64,000 nt of DNA, taken from NCBI RefSeq assembly GCF_003206715.1, contig NZ_PZJU01000008.1, positions 273,133 through 337,132 of the forward strand, in the 5' to 3' direction. The notes below the pieces were generated by a model. That model was given only the letters and a program-made list of their open reading frames with translations, did no database searches and was not told the DNA's origin. A program made the translations under genes and the position numbers. Origin of the DNA: Salinicola peritrichatus (GTDB lineage Bacteria > Pseudomonadota > Gammaproteobacteria > Pseudomonadales > Halomonadaceae). Within the stretch, counting starts at the first letter, position 1. Every line of letters starts with the position of its first letter. This document shows positions 49,108 to 57,971 of this stretch, one piece after another.

Positions 49108-50640
49108 ATGTTGGGGGTGAAGAAGGTAGACATACGACCGGGCGTCAGTGTTTTAGCTGTCCTGCGGCATCTGAATTACCGTCCCTGGTACGCCTTGGGA
49201 GAGTTTGTCGATAACGCCGTGCAAAGCTTTACGGAGCACCGTACGACGCTTCTGAAGCTGCACGGGGAAGATTTCAGGCTCCGCGTTGACATCGATATCG
49301 ATACCGCCACGCCGCCGCGCCTCTCTATTCGCGATAACGCCGCTGGCATATTCGAGTCGGAATACGGCCGGGCCTTCCGTCCTGCGGCCGTTCCACCGAA
49401 CCGCAGCGGCCTGGCGGAGTTCGGGATGGGAATGAAGAGCGCCGCTTGCTGGTTCGCTCCAAGGTGGACAGTGCGGACCTCCGCCCTGGGCGAGCCGGTG
49501 ACGCGTACCGTGCAGTTCGACATCGAAAATATTGTCAATGATGATATTCAAGAGCTTACGATTCACGAGGCGAAGGAATCTCCGGACCGGCACTACACGG
49601 AAATTGTCCTAGAGGACGTGTTCCATGTGCCTGTCGGACGGACTGTCGCCAAGCTCAAAGAGCATTTGACCGATATCTACCGCGCGTTCATGCGCGACGG
49701 TATTCTGGAGTTGCGGTTCAACGGCGAACCTCTCGTCTACCGGGAGCCGAAGGTTCTCAAGGCCGCATACTTCAAGGACAGGGATGGAACGATCAGGGAG
49801 TGGCGCAAGCCGATCGCGTTCGACTTTGGCAACGGGCTTTCTGTGCATGGCTTCGCGGCGCTTCGCGAAACGGCCAATACAGCAAAGGCCGGTTTCGCCC
49901 TGTTTCGGCGAGGTCGCGTCATCCAAGGAAGTGGCGACGAGGGTTACCGCCCGTCCTACATTTTTGGCAGTTCGAACAGCTACCGCTATCAGCGTCTGTT
50001 TGGGGAGCTTCATCTGGACGGCTTTGAGGTCAGTCATACCAAGGACGGCTTTCGCTGGGATGAGAATGAGCAGCCGTTTCTTGAATTGCTGCGCGAGCAT
50101 CTGGACAGCGAGGAATTGCCGCTGCTCAAGCAGGCGGAAGGATACCGTGTGCGCGTAGCTCGCGCTCGACTGACAGCGTCCGCGCGAGAGGCCGTGGAGA
50201 ATACCGTTCAGGCGCTCGAAGCTCGTCTGCCGGAAGTGATCCCCGCTATTGCCGACTCTGAGCCTGTGGATACGCCTGGACAGGAAGAGCCCCACACATC
50301 AACGTTGGCAAGCCGGCGCTTTGATATTCGATTTCGGGATAGGGAGTGGACGGTCTGCGTCGAGCTCACCGACGATCCTGCGGAAAGTCAGTGGCTCGCT
50401 GTGACAGACGTGGCCCAATCGCGGGAGCAACCACGATGCCTGGATATCCGGGTATCAATGGTGCACCCGTTCATGGTGCGCTTTGCGCAGACGGATTCGG
50501 AGGATGTGGAGGCTCTCCTGCGCGTGGCCGCAGCCATTGCGGTCGCTGAGGTCCTTGCCAGAGACTCTGGCGTCAGAAAGGCCGGGACCGTGAGGCGTAA
50601 TGTTAATGATGTCCTCCGGGATGCTCTTTCAGAGCCATAG
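49108..50640 (+). CDS. GHKL ATPase, MORC/MutL-like
   Basis: 510-residue ATPase with a Bergerat fold. The N-box is ALGEFVDNAVQS (Glu32, Asn36), the G1 box IRDNAAG (residues 74-80) and the G2 box GLAEFGMGMKSA (101-112). An S5-like middle region follows (KAGFALFRRGRVIQGSGDEGYRPSYIFG), and a C-terminal domain of about 150 residues is unrecognised. Prokaryotic GHKL proteins of this kind occur in restriction-modification-like operons with Z1 proteins, described by Iyer, Abhiman and Aravind as MutL/MORC-related. Probably an ATP-driven clamp. It starts 15 bp after the methyltransferase. Confidence 0.9.
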   Translation: MLGVKKVDIRPGVSVLAVLRHLNYRPWYALGEFVDNAVQSFTEHRTTLLKLHGEDFRLRVDIDIDTATPPRLSIRDNAAGIFESEYGRAFRPAAVPPNRSGLAEFGMGMKSAACWFAPRWTVRTSALGEPVTRTVQFDIENIVNDDIQELTIHEAKESPDRHYTEIVLEDVFHVPVGRTVAKLKEHLTDIYRAFMRDGILELRFNGEPLVYREPKVLKAAYFKDRDGTIREWRKPIAFDFGNGLSVHGFAALRETANTAKAGFALFRRGRVIQGSGDEGYRPSYIFGSSNSYRYQRLFGELHLDGFEVSHTKDGFRWDENEQPFLELLREHLDSEELPLLKQAEGYRVRVARARLTASAREAVENTVQALEARLPEVIPAIADSEPVDTPGQEEPHTSTLASRRFDIRFRDREWTVCVELTDDPAESQWLAVTDVAQSREQPRCLDIRVSMVHPFMVRFAQTDSEDVEALLRVAAAIAVAEVLARDSGVRKAGTVRRNVNDVLRDALSEP

Positions 50641-50657
50641 GGGGAAGGAGGATACGC

Positions 50658-52868
50658 ATGACAGACGACACCCCCATCATTGTTGAGCCTGTAGCCGCGC
50701 CGGCGGCTGGACGATGGGCGCCGGTCGCAGGGCCGGAGACGCTCGACTTCCTCTCCACCGTGGTTCCCGAGGCGAGCCGAGACGACGTGCGCGACGCGGC
50801 CGTATCGATTCTTTCCAAGAGCGTCCCGCCAACGGGCGAAGCAGGTCAGGAAACGGGCCTTATCGTCGGCTACGTTCAAAGCGGCAAGACAATGTCCTTC
50901 GAGACAGTGGCCGCACTTGCACGCGACAATGCATTTCAGATCGTGATCGTTGTCGCAGGCACTGCCAATCCTCTACTCGATCAATCGACGGGCCGATTGC
51001 GCCGCGACCTGCGGCTCGATGAGCCCGATCGCGCGCGCCGCTGGATTCAGTTTCAGAACCCGTCGGCAGACGACGCTACCGTCCAGACCATCCGTGATGT
51101 GCTGGACGATTGGCGCGACCCCGGCACGCCCGAGGAATACAAGAAGACCGTCCTTATCACCGTCCTCAAGAATTATCGTCGGCTGCAAAATCTGGCCGAC
51201 CTCGTCCAGGCTGTCGGCGCGCAGGCCGTGCCCGTCCTGATAATCGACGACGAGGCCGACCAGGCCAGCTTGAACACTGAAGTAGCCCAAGGGCAGGAAA
51301 GCACGACCTACCGCTGCCTTATGGCGCTCAGGCAAGCTTTGCCGTCTCACACGTACCTGCAGTACACGGCAACGCCGCAAGCGCCCTTGCTGGTCAGCAT
51401 CATCGATTCCTTGTCGCCTAATTTTGTTCAGGTCCTTGAGCCAGGGGAACCGTACGTCGGCGGTCGCGAGTTTTTTGCCGACAACCTCACCTATGTCCGC
51501 GTAATTCCGCCGCAGGAAGTCCCCACGAACTCCAATCCTCTCACTGAACCACCGGAGTCGCTTCTGGATGCGCTGCGCGTCTTCATGGTTGGCGTTACGG
51601 CCGGAATCAGAGAAGGCCGCAACACCGGCAACCGCTCGATGCTGGTGCATCCCTCGCACCGCACGGCCCAGCACCAGGAATTCTACAACTGGGTCCGTGA
51701 CATATTCGACGACTGGAAGCGTATTCTGAACCTGCCGGATAACGATCCTGACAAGCAGGAGCTAATCGAGGATTTTCGCGGTGCCTATGATGGCCTCGCT
51801 CAAACCGTTGGCGATGCCCTGCCGGACTTTGACGCGCTCGTGCCCTCTTTGCGCTTTGCCTTTCGCAACACGCGCGTTCTTGAGGTGAATGCCCGCGGCG
51901 GGCGCACGCCTCCTGTCGATTGGCGTAGCGCCTACGGCTGGATTCTTGTCGGCGGTCAGGCCATGGACCGCGGTTTCACGGTCGAGGGTCTCACCGTCAC
52001 ATACATGCCGCGCGGCATTGGAGTCGGCAATGCAGACACCGTGCAGCAGCGCGCCCGGTTCTTCGGCTATAAGCGATCATATCTCGGCTATTGCCGCGTC
52101 TATCTTGAGCAAGGCACACTTCGCGCTTTTCAGACCTATGTCGAGCATGAAGAGGATATTCGCGGTCAGCTTGAAGAGTTTCAGGTAAACGGTCACCCGT
52201 TGAACGATTGGAAGCGCGCATTTGTTCTCGACACGGCCTTGCGGCCTTGCCGGAACCACGTCCTTGAATTTGATTACATGCGCGGGCGTTTTTCGAATGA
52301 CTGGGTCGCCCCGCGTGTGGTTCTCGCTTCAGATGCTGTCGTGCAGGCCAACAGGCGGGCGGTAGCCGGCTTCGTTCAAGGGCTGGTATTTGGAGAGGAT
52401 GACGGTCACCTGGAACGCACTGACGTTCAGCGCCACCACGTCTGTCACGACATTTCTCTGCGCACAGTGATCGAGCAACTCCTTATAAACATGCGGATAA
52501 CCGGCACGACGGATTCGCAGCGCAACACCGGGTTGCTGCTCCAACTCAGCAAAGCTCTGGAAGATGATGCCGACGAACTTTGCACAATCTACAGGATAAG
52601 CCCCGCCACAAGGCGGCGCCGTGGTATCGACGAAAACGGCGAGGTCACTAACCTCTTCCAAGGTGAGGCTCCGGTCCATCCGCGAGAGCGTCGCGGCGAG
52701 ATCTATCCGGGCGATCGCGCGATTCGGGATGCCGACAACGTCACGATTCAGATTCATACGCTTAACCTGACGCGCGACGATGAGGTAGTCGCCGAGAACG
52801 TTCCCGTACTCGCGGTTTGGGTGCCGTCGCGGCTGGCTCGCGCCTGGATCACTCAGGACGGGCAATGA
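50658..52868 (+). CDS. Z1-domain superfamily-2 helicase-like protein
   Basis: 736-residue protein. Motif I is GYVQSGKT (residues 71-78), motif II DDEAD in LIIDDEADQASLN (about 194-206), and motif III YTATPQAP (236-243). The Z1 domain (about 290-520) contains GWILVGGQAMDRGFTVEGLTV and the motif-VI-like QQRARFFGYKR (463-473). Z1 proteins are SF2 NTPases found with GHKL ATPases and nucleases in restriction-type operons. It overlaps the nuclease gene by ATGA, so the two are translationally coupled. It is probably the DNA translocase of the system. Confidence 0.92.
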   Translation: MTDDTPIIVEPVAAPAAGRWAPVAGPETLDFLSTVVPEASRDDVRDAAVSILSKSVPPTGEAGQETGLIVGYVQSGKTMSFETVAALARDNAFQIVIVVAGTANPLLDQSTGRLRRDLRLDEPDRARRWIQFQNPSADDATVQTIRDVLDDWRDPGTPEEYKKTVLITVLKNYRRLQNLADLVQAVGAQAVPVLIIDDEADQASLNTEVAQGQESTTYRCLMALRQALPSHTYLQYTATPQAPLLVSIIDSLSPNFVQVLEPGEPYVGGREFFADNLTYVRVIPPQEVPTNSNPLTEPPESLLDALRVFMVGVTAGIREGRNTGNRSMLVHPSHRTAQHQEFYNWVRDIFDDWKRILNLPDNDPDKQELIEDFRGAYDGLAQTVGDALPDFDALVPSLRFAFRNTRVLEVNARGGRTPPVDWRSAYGWILVGGQAMDRGFTVEGLTVTYMPRGIGVGNADTVQQRARFFGYKRSYLGYCRVYLEQGTLRAFQTYVEHEEDIRGQLEEFQVNGHPLNDWKRAFVLDTALRPCRNHVLEFDYMRGRFSNDWVAPRVVLASDAVVQANRRAVAGFVQGLVFGEDDGHLERTDVQRHHVCHDISLRTVIEQLLINMRITGTTDSQRNTGLLLQLSKALEDDADELCTIYRISPATRRRRGIDENGEVTNLFQGEAPVHPRERRGEIYPGDRAIRDADNVTIQIHTLNLTRDDEVVAENVPVLAVWVPSRLARAWITQDGQ

Positions 52869-53875
52869 TGTTTGCCGGCCTTGCCGACATCTTCGAAGGA
52901 ATCCAAGCGCCTTTTTCGGAGTCGTCGGACAGCCCCCTCTATGCCATCATGCCGGTACCTGGTCGTGTCAGCTACTTTGTTGGCAAGGATCGGGAATCGT
53001 TTGCCTGCCTTCTCGTTTCGACAAGCGATCGAACCGGGAGGCCGCATCCGCCGATCCGTCTGGAAAGCCTTGATGCACAGTTTGAGTTGCACTGCCGTTT
53101 GAAGAAATCTGGCGAGCCAGAGCAGGAGGGCCGTTTCACAGTCATCCGGTGTCGGGAAAGTGACGGCGAGACGACACGTTATTTTTTGTCTGTCTGCGAG
53201 ACGATCCTGTGCATGCTTGGCGACAATCCGACGAGGGCGCACATCGCCACGGCAGTTAACCGGCTGGCCGCCATTTTCCAAAAGATCCGGCAGCCGCCCG
53301 CACGATCGCTCAACGGACTTTTCGGCGAGCTTTATTTTCTCTTGCGCAGCGGCAACGCTGTCCGGGCGCTGACAGCGTGGCGAGTTGATGAGAATGCCAG
53401 GTTCGACTTCGCCGACGGCGATGCAAGGCTGGATGTGAAGGCAGCTGGGGGAAGGAGCCGCGTCCACACATTCTCATACGAGCAATGCAACCCGCCTTCG
53501 GGAACCGTCGCCGTGGTTGCATCGATGCATGTCGAGCAAATTTCAGGCGGGTCGTCGCTTCGCTCTGTCATAGGTCAGATCGAGTCCCGCATATCCGGAC
53601 ATGCCGACTTGGTGCTCAAGCTGCACGAGACCGTGGCAGCGACGCTCGGCGCGAGCCTGAATGATGGCCTATCACGGCGCTTTGATATGAGGTTGGCAGA
53701 AGCGTCGCTGCAATTCTTTGACCTTGAAGTCGTACCAGCAATACGCGGGTCATTGCCTGCCGGTGTCAGCGACGTTCATTTTCGTTCTGATCTTTCGGCA
53801 TTAGCATCGCTCTCGGTCGAAGCCCTCATAGACAGAGATCCGGTGTTCTGGGATCTTTTGCCGCGTGTCCAATAA
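52865..53875 (+). CDS. PD-(D/E)XK nuclease (DUF4420-like)
   Basis: 336-residue protein. The central GLFGELYFLL (Glu155), RFDFADG and RLDVKAAGGR (Asp190-Val-Lys192) supply a PD-(D/E)XK catalytic constellation, as in the DUF4420 family. The N-terminal half (about 1-140) is an unrecognised alpha/beta domain and the C-terminal part is helical. The ATG at 52865 overlaps the Z1 stop; an earlier GTG is not supported. It is predicted to be the restriction nuclease of the four-gene operon. An AIPR-type gene, often found in such operons, is absent. Confidence 0.88.
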   Translation: MMFAGLADIFEGIQAPFSESSDSPLYAIMPVPGRVSYFVGKDRESFACLLVSTSDRTGRPHPPIRLESLDAQFELHCRLKKSGEPEQEGRFTVIRCRESDGETTRYFLSVCETILCMLGDNPTRAHIATAVNRLAAIFQKIRQPPARSLNGLFGELYFLLRSGNAVRALTAWRVDENARFDFADGDARLDVKAAGGRSRVHTFSYEQCNPPSGTVAVVASMHVEQISGGSSLRSVIGQIESRISGHADLVLKLHETVAATLGASLNDGLSRRFDMRLAEASLQFFDLEVVPAIRGSLPAGVSDVHFRSDLSALASLSVEALIDRDPVFWDLLPRVQ

Positions 53876-54146
53876 GCAAACGAAGTAGCCTGCTACTCCT
53901 ATAGCGAGTGGAGGTAAAATCGTACAAAGGCTGCTAAACAAAAAAACTCTGGATGAAATCAGCGAATATCGTCGTCTAATTGCCATTCTCCGGGGTTGCT
54001 GCCATGAACAACAACTTGCATGCTCGGGATCAGAGTTACGGTCGCCCCGGTTATCAGTAAGTCTCCATAGCACTGCTAACCGGTCGATATCGGCTCTGGG
54101 TGAGCCTCGGCGCCAGACCCTTGGTAAACGAGGATCAGGGCGAGAA

Positions 54147-54202
54147 TCCCAGATCATATACAAATATCTACACAAATCGTTATTTTTGTGTATGATCTGG
54201 GA
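54147..54202. promoter_or_regulatory. Large inverted repeat at abiEi start, candidate operator
   Basis: Left arm TCCCAGATCATATACAAATA (54147-54166) and right arm TATTTTTGTGTATGATCTGG with its final GA (54181-54202) are near-perfect inverted copies. The right arm ends directly before the abiEi ATG at 54203. AbiEi proteins repress their own promoter by binding inverted repeats, so this is the likely operator. The 270 bp to its left (53876-54146) show no gene. Confidence 0.7.
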
Positions 54203-55021
54203 ATGGCCACACTCGACCAATACATGGAGGATTGCCTCGCGCGAGGGCGCGCTTACTTTCTGAGGGAAGAAGCGCTGGCCGCGCTTGGGTCATCGTCCGA
54301 GGCGCTGAGCATGGCTCTCATGCGGCAAGCGAAGAAGCACCGCCTGGCGAGCCCCCGGCGTGGCTTTTACTTGATCCTCCGCCCGGAAGACCGGGCTATC
54401 GGCGCGCCCGATCCGGCACGTTGGATCGATCATCTGATGAAGTACCTCAAGCTTGACTACCGTGTCGCACTGTTGCGTGCGGCGGCTTTCCATGGGGCTA
54501 CGCATCAGGCGTCCATGGTGTTCCAGGTGATCGTGCCCAGGCAGATGCGCAGCTTCGAGATGGGCCGGCACCGTCTGGAATTCGTCTATCAGACCCCTTC
54601 CGTGTTCGCCAAGGTCAACCGGCCGGACTGGCTGAGCTCGCTGAAAAGCGAGGCAGGCTTCGCGCAGGTCGCCGGCATCGAATTGACGCTACTCGATTGC
54701 GCGCGTTATTTCCACAAGACGGGGGGCATCAACGGCGTGGCCCAGATCGTGAAGGATCTGGGCGGCAAGGCGAGGGCGAACACGCTGGCCAAGCTGGGCT
54801 GGCATTACGAAAACTCGTCCGTGCGCCGCCTCGGCTACTTGCTGGAGTGCATGCGTCATGCGCGGCAGGCCGACGCCCTGCGACCCTTTGCCAGAAAAGC
54901 CAAGACGACGGTGTTGCTGGACCCTTCCGCCAAGCCTTTGATCGAGGAACTGTCCGGTCTCCACGAGAAAGAGCCCCGGTGGAAGCTGATCCTCAATGAG
55001 CCCGTGGAGATCGACTTTTGA
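54203..55021 (+). CDS. abiEi: AbiEi-like type IV antitoxin
   Basis: 272-residue antitoxin and transcriptional repressor. An N-terminal winged HTH (about residues 1-65: RAYFLREEALAALGSSSEALSMALMRQAKKHRLASPRRGFYLIL) is followed by the AbiEi C-terminal domain with YRVALLRAAAFHGATHQ. The ATG at 54203 abuts the palindromic operator; a GTG five codons upstream lies inside it. It overlaps abiEii by four bases, the usual bicistronic arrangement. Type IV antitoxins counteract the toxin without stable complex formation. Confidence 0.9.
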   Translation: MATLDQYMEDCLARGRAYFLREEALAALGSSSEALSMALMRQAKKHRLASPRRGFYLILRPEDRAIGAPDPARWIDHLMKYLKLDYRVALLRAAAFHGATHQASMVFQVIVPRQMRSFEMGRHRLEFVYQTPSVFAKVNRPDWLSSLKSEAGFAQVAGIELTLLDCARYFHKTGGINGVAQIVKDLGGKARANTLAKLGWHYENSSVRRLGYLLECMRHARQADALRPFARKAKTTVLLDPSAKPLIEELSGLHEKEPRWKLILNEPVEIDF

Positions 55022-55893
55022 TTCCCCGAGCCTATCTTCAGGCCTGGAGCGCGGAGGCGCCATGGCCGGATCTGCGTCAGGTCGAGCAGGACCTGATCAT
55101 CTGCCGTGCACTGTGCGATGTGTTCAGCGCGCCAGCATTGCGCGGCAAAATTGCCTTTCGCGGTGGCACCGCGATCAACAAGCTGTTGTTCCGGCAACCG
55201 TTGCGCTATTCCGAAGACATCGATTTGGTGCAGACACAAGCCGAGCCGATCGGCGCAACGATCAACGCGATCCGCGACGCCCTGTCGTGGTTGGGCAAGT
55301 GCAAGCGGCAACAGGCCGGGCACTCGATGCATCTGGTATTCCGGTTCGCACCAGAAGTCGATGCGGAATCGACGTTGAAGTTGAAGATTGAAATCAACAC
55401 TCGCGAACACGAAAGCCTGTTCGGTATTCGCCACTATCCCTTTACGGTAGAGAGCGACTGGTATCAGGGCAAGGCCGAGATTGCTTCCTTCGAGCCCGAG
55501 GAACTGTTTGGCACCAAGCTGCGCGCACTTCTGCAGCGGCGCAAGAACCGCGACTTATTCGACCTTGGGGAAGGACTGAAAGCGCTGGCACTGGATGCCA
55601 ACCAACTGGTGGCCTGCTTCGATCATTACCTCGCGCTCGAAGGCAAGCCAATTACACGTGCGGTGGCCGAGCAGCGCATGCTGGAGAAGCTGACGCGCAG
55701 CCTTACGGAAGACGTCGCGCCCTTGCTGCCGGCCGGTGTTCGGTTCGACGATGCCGATGCACTGCGTGCCTTCGAGCGTGTTTGGGTCGAACTGGTATCC
55801 CGGCTCAGTGGCGATCCGTGGAAGTCGACCGACAAGGTGGTCGCCGATTTGCGTGACCGAGGCTACCCAACGCTGCTACAGGAACTTGGGTGA
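55018..55893 (+). CDS. abiEii: AbiEii nucleotidyltransferase toxin
   Basis: 291-residue toxin of the DUF1814/AbiEii family, a nucleotidyltransferase causing growth arrest and phage abortive infection. The motifs are visible: FRGGTAINKLLF (GG[S/T], residues 47-58) and RYSEDIDLV with the DxD pair (Asp67, Asp69). LKIEINT and FGTKLRALLQRRKNRDLFDL follow. Translation starts at a TTG overlapping the abiEi stop, which would keep toxin output low. Confidence 0.92.
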   Translation: MIPRAYLQAWSAEAPWPDLRQVEQDLIICRALCDVFSAPALRGKIAFRGGTAINKLLFRQPLRYSEDIDLVQTQAEPIGATINAIRDALSWLGKCKRQQAGHSMHLVFRFAPEVDAESTLKLKIEINTREHESLFGIRHYPFTVESDWYQGKAEIASFEPEELFGTKLRALLQRRKNRDLFDLGEGLKALALDANQLVACFDHYLALEGKPITRAVAEQRMLEKLTRSLTEDVAPLLPAGVRFDDADALRAFERVWVELVSRLSGDPWKSTDKVVADLRDRGYPTLLQELG

Positions 55894-56225
55894 CGACGAG
55901 GCAGCAAGGCAGAGGAGGGCAATCGGATGTTTTTTCTGCTCGTGGTTTTTGGATGAGTTGCTGTTGTCGTAGTCTGGCTACGACTGGTGAAACAATTTTA
56001 AATTACTGAAGGCTTGGGACAAGGCGACCAGAGCAACAGCCGTTATTTGCTGAACAGTAAAAATGGCTATCTGACCGAACATCCCGCGACACTGCCCACC
56101 GTGGAGCATGTCGGAACGCATAGACTTGAGGGAGCTGAAGTGCGGTCGCCGGTTCGGTATGATTGAAGCTGATTGATGATAGGCCGATGCCGCGCAAACC
56201 CGCGCCAGCAAAGGGTGTGTTTTTC
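55894..56225. other. Non-coding right terminus of the element
   Basis: 332 bp between abiEii and the right arm repeats, with no credible gene. A perfect 7-bp hairpin (GTCGTAG 55966-55972 / CTACGAC 55978-55984, loop TCTGG) may end abiEii transcription, but no U-tract follows. Base composition is mixed. Confidence 0.5.
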
Positions 56226-56247
56226 TGACGGTAAACGCGACGGTAGA
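56226..56247 (+). repeat. Arm-type repeats, right end
   Basis: TGACGGTAAA (56226-56235), followed by a degenerate copy CGACGGTAGA (56238-56247), about 60 bp inside attR. These match the repeats between attL and int, supporting both element ends and the arm-binding interpretation. Confidence 0.7.
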
Positions 56248-56305
56248 GGCTCATTTCGATCACAGCCAAATCCTTTAACCATGCGGACTTGCGTGACCTG
56301 TTGAT

Positions 56306-56322
56306 GATCGAGTGGGAGTGAA
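56306..56322 (+). other. attR: right attachment repeat
   Basis: GATCGAGTGGGAGTGAA, identical to the attL sequence in guaA except one base. It keeps the reading ATC-GAG-TGG-GAG-TGA (Ile-Glu-Trp-Glu-stop) and is followed within 10 bp by an intrinsic terminator. It is therefore the original chromosomal 3' end of guaA, displaced by about 49.7 kb. Confidence 0.87.
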
Positions 56323-56331
56323 CCAGCACTT

Positions 56332-56356
56332 AGCCTGTCTTCGGACAGGCTTCTTT
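56332..56356 (+). terminator. Displaced guaA terminator
   Basis: Stem AGCCTGTC (56332-56339) / GACAGGCT (56344-56351) with a stable TTCG tetraloop, followed by TCTTT. It lies 10 bp after the attR copy of the guaA stop codon and has no other gene to its left that it would serve, so it most likely belonged to the intact guaBA operon. Confidence 0.85.
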
Positions 56357-56642
56357 GACTGAGTATGGCTTATTATGATTATGCCAGGCAGAGAGTTAAG
56401 ATATAAGATGGAGTCTTGTGGGGTAATTGGTTGTTTCGAAGGGAGGTCTCTAAAACTCATCTTGCAGTATGTCAGGTTTTTTTTGAGTTACATTGTATGA
56501 AGAGATATTGTTTCCTGACGGCGACAGGGTTTGTATCTTTTTAAGATGGATGAGGTTAAAAAATGACTTTATTTTTTTGGTATTTTAATTTATCGTTGGA
56601 GTGTGGCGGGTTTTTTAGACTTTTGGTGAAAAGGTTTTGAGC

Positions 56643-57326
56643 ATGAAAATGGCGGCGCTGGATGAGCCAAAGTCTCTTTTTGATTTGAAAGGATGGTTGA
56701 TTTATTTTAACCTTTTAGTGGATATGGTAGTAGGTTTTTCGCGCTCAGGGAAAGTATGTAGCAGCTTGCTTTCCAGAACTAATGAATCTTTATTAGAGAA
56801 AGCGGTGCTTGCATTAGAGGATAGATATTTTTATTCGCACAAAGGTGTGGACTTTAGGTGCTTTTACAGGGTTCTTAAGCAAGTTTTAAAGAGGAAAAAG
56901 GTAGGTGGAGTTAGTACTATAGAACAGCAGTTTGTTAGGACTGTTCTCAACAGGAAAGAGCGTACTTTAGGCAGAAAGATCAATGAGGTCGTGGTTGCTA
57001 GGCTACTTTGGTTTCATTTGAGTAAGCGTAAAATCCTGATTTCTTATTTGGGTTGTGCGTATTATGGATATAGGTTGAATGGCAGCGATGCTGCTTCTCA
57101 GACTATCTTCGGTCTTGCGTCTGATCAATTAAGTTTAGAGCAATCTGTATTTATAGCTAGCCTGCTTGTCTATCCGCTTCCAAAAACAATTAAAGCTGAT
57201 TTGACTGGCAGTGAAAATAACATCCAGCGGATTCTTGAGCATGCTCGAAATAAAGCGCCTTTTTGGGCGTGCAATGTAGAGCGCAGGATGAATTATGGGA
57301 TAAACCTACTTTCTAATGTTAAGTAG
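56643..57326 (+). CDS. Stand-alone GT51 peptidoglycan glycosyltransferase
   Basis: 227-residue monofunctional transglycosylase. Motif 1 is ALEDRYFYSHKG (catalytic Glu59), motif 2 GGVSTIEQQFVR, and motif 3 RTLGRKINE (second Glu at about 115). The membrane-proximal KRKILISYLGCAYYG corresponds to motif 4 with the usual glutamate replaced. A hydrophobic N-terminal stretch (WLIYFNLLVDMVVGF) may anchor it. No transpeptidase domain. Coding DNA is strikingly AT-rich against its surroundings, indicating horizontal acquisition. The ATG at 56643 is chosen over a TTG two codons earlier. It overlaps the next gene tail-to-tail by 21 bp. Confidence 0.85.
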   Translation: MKMAALDEPKSLFDLKGWLIYFNLLVDMVVGFSRSGKVCSSLLSRTNESLLEKAVLALEDRYFYSHKGVDFRCFYRVLKQVLKRKKVGGVSTIEQQFVRTVLNRKERTLGRKINEVVVARLLWFHLSKRKILISYLGCAYYGYRLNGSDAASQTIFGLASDQLSLEQSVFIASLLVYPLPKTIKADLTGSENNIQRILEHARNKAPFWACNVERRMNYGINLLSNVK

Positions 57327-57971
57327 ACGAAGCGCTAAATAGGTAGCGGATAACTTTTCCCTGTTTGCGTAATCTATTCGAGGGCTTTTCTCTGTGAATT
57401 TAGAAAATTCATTACTCCTTATTCTATTAAGTAGATGGTTGCAGAATTGATGCAAATCCCAGTTTATGGTTTTTAGTTCATTTATTGCGTTGTCTAAATT
57501 TTTTGGTGAAAAATGAGAGGCGGAACTTGAAATGGAAGAGTTGTTTTTTGCCAACCTGTTTTGAAAAAGTGCCTCATAACTAAGAGCAGATTCCGAGCCG
57601 AAAGAGTATTTGAGGCCTAAGCATATGCTATGATATTTCTCATTCATTTCTTTGACGCTTGATTTATATGCTTCTCTGTCATGAGGCGCGTCTTTAGTTC
57701 TGAGTGCTTGAGCCAATGAAGTTTGATGGTATATTCTTGCCCCGACAGTTCTAGAAATTTCGTCAATTAGTTCATAAGCTTTTTTCTTTTCATTATCCAG
57801 TGCCTTTGTTTCTTCTTGGTTTTTCCATCCGCGGTGTTGAATCCAGGCTGTTCCAGCAGCTACCATCAGTCCTAATAGCACGCTTTTCATAAAGCCCAAG
57901 AGATTTAAAAAGACAATGGTGCCTAATATGTAAATGGCAATTTTGCTTGCAAGGTAAATGTTGTTTTTCAT
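57306..57971 (-). CDS. AT-rich membrane-anchored hypothetical protein
   Basis: 221-residue protein I cannot place. Two adjacent hydrophobic segments lie near the N-terminus (IYLASKIAIYILGTIVFLNLLG and SVLLGLMVAAGTAWI). A charged, helical, probably cytoplasmic region follows (EETKALDNEKKKAYELIDEISR...). The start MKNNIYLASK (57971) is preferred to one 27 codons upstream. It shares the AT-rich composition of the convergent GT51 gene, so both may have arrived together. It resembles short membrane proteins of prophage or accessory origin, without a named family. Confidence 0.65.
   Translation of the reverse strand: MKNNIYLASKIAIYILGTIVFLNLLGFMKSVLLGLMVAAGTAWIQHRGWKNQEETKALDNEKKKAYELIDEISRTVGARIYHQTSLAQALRTKDAPHDREAYKSSVKEMNEKYHSICLGLKYSFGSESALSYEALFQNRLAKNNSSISSSASHFSPKNLDNAINELKTINWDLHQFCNHLLNRIRSNEFSKFTEKSPRIDYANREKLSATYLALRLLNIRK

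Noticed and set aside
55978..56329. Minus-strand frames of 77-108 codons near the element's right end
   Set aside because: They overlap the arm repeats and attR, and the products show no protein-like features.
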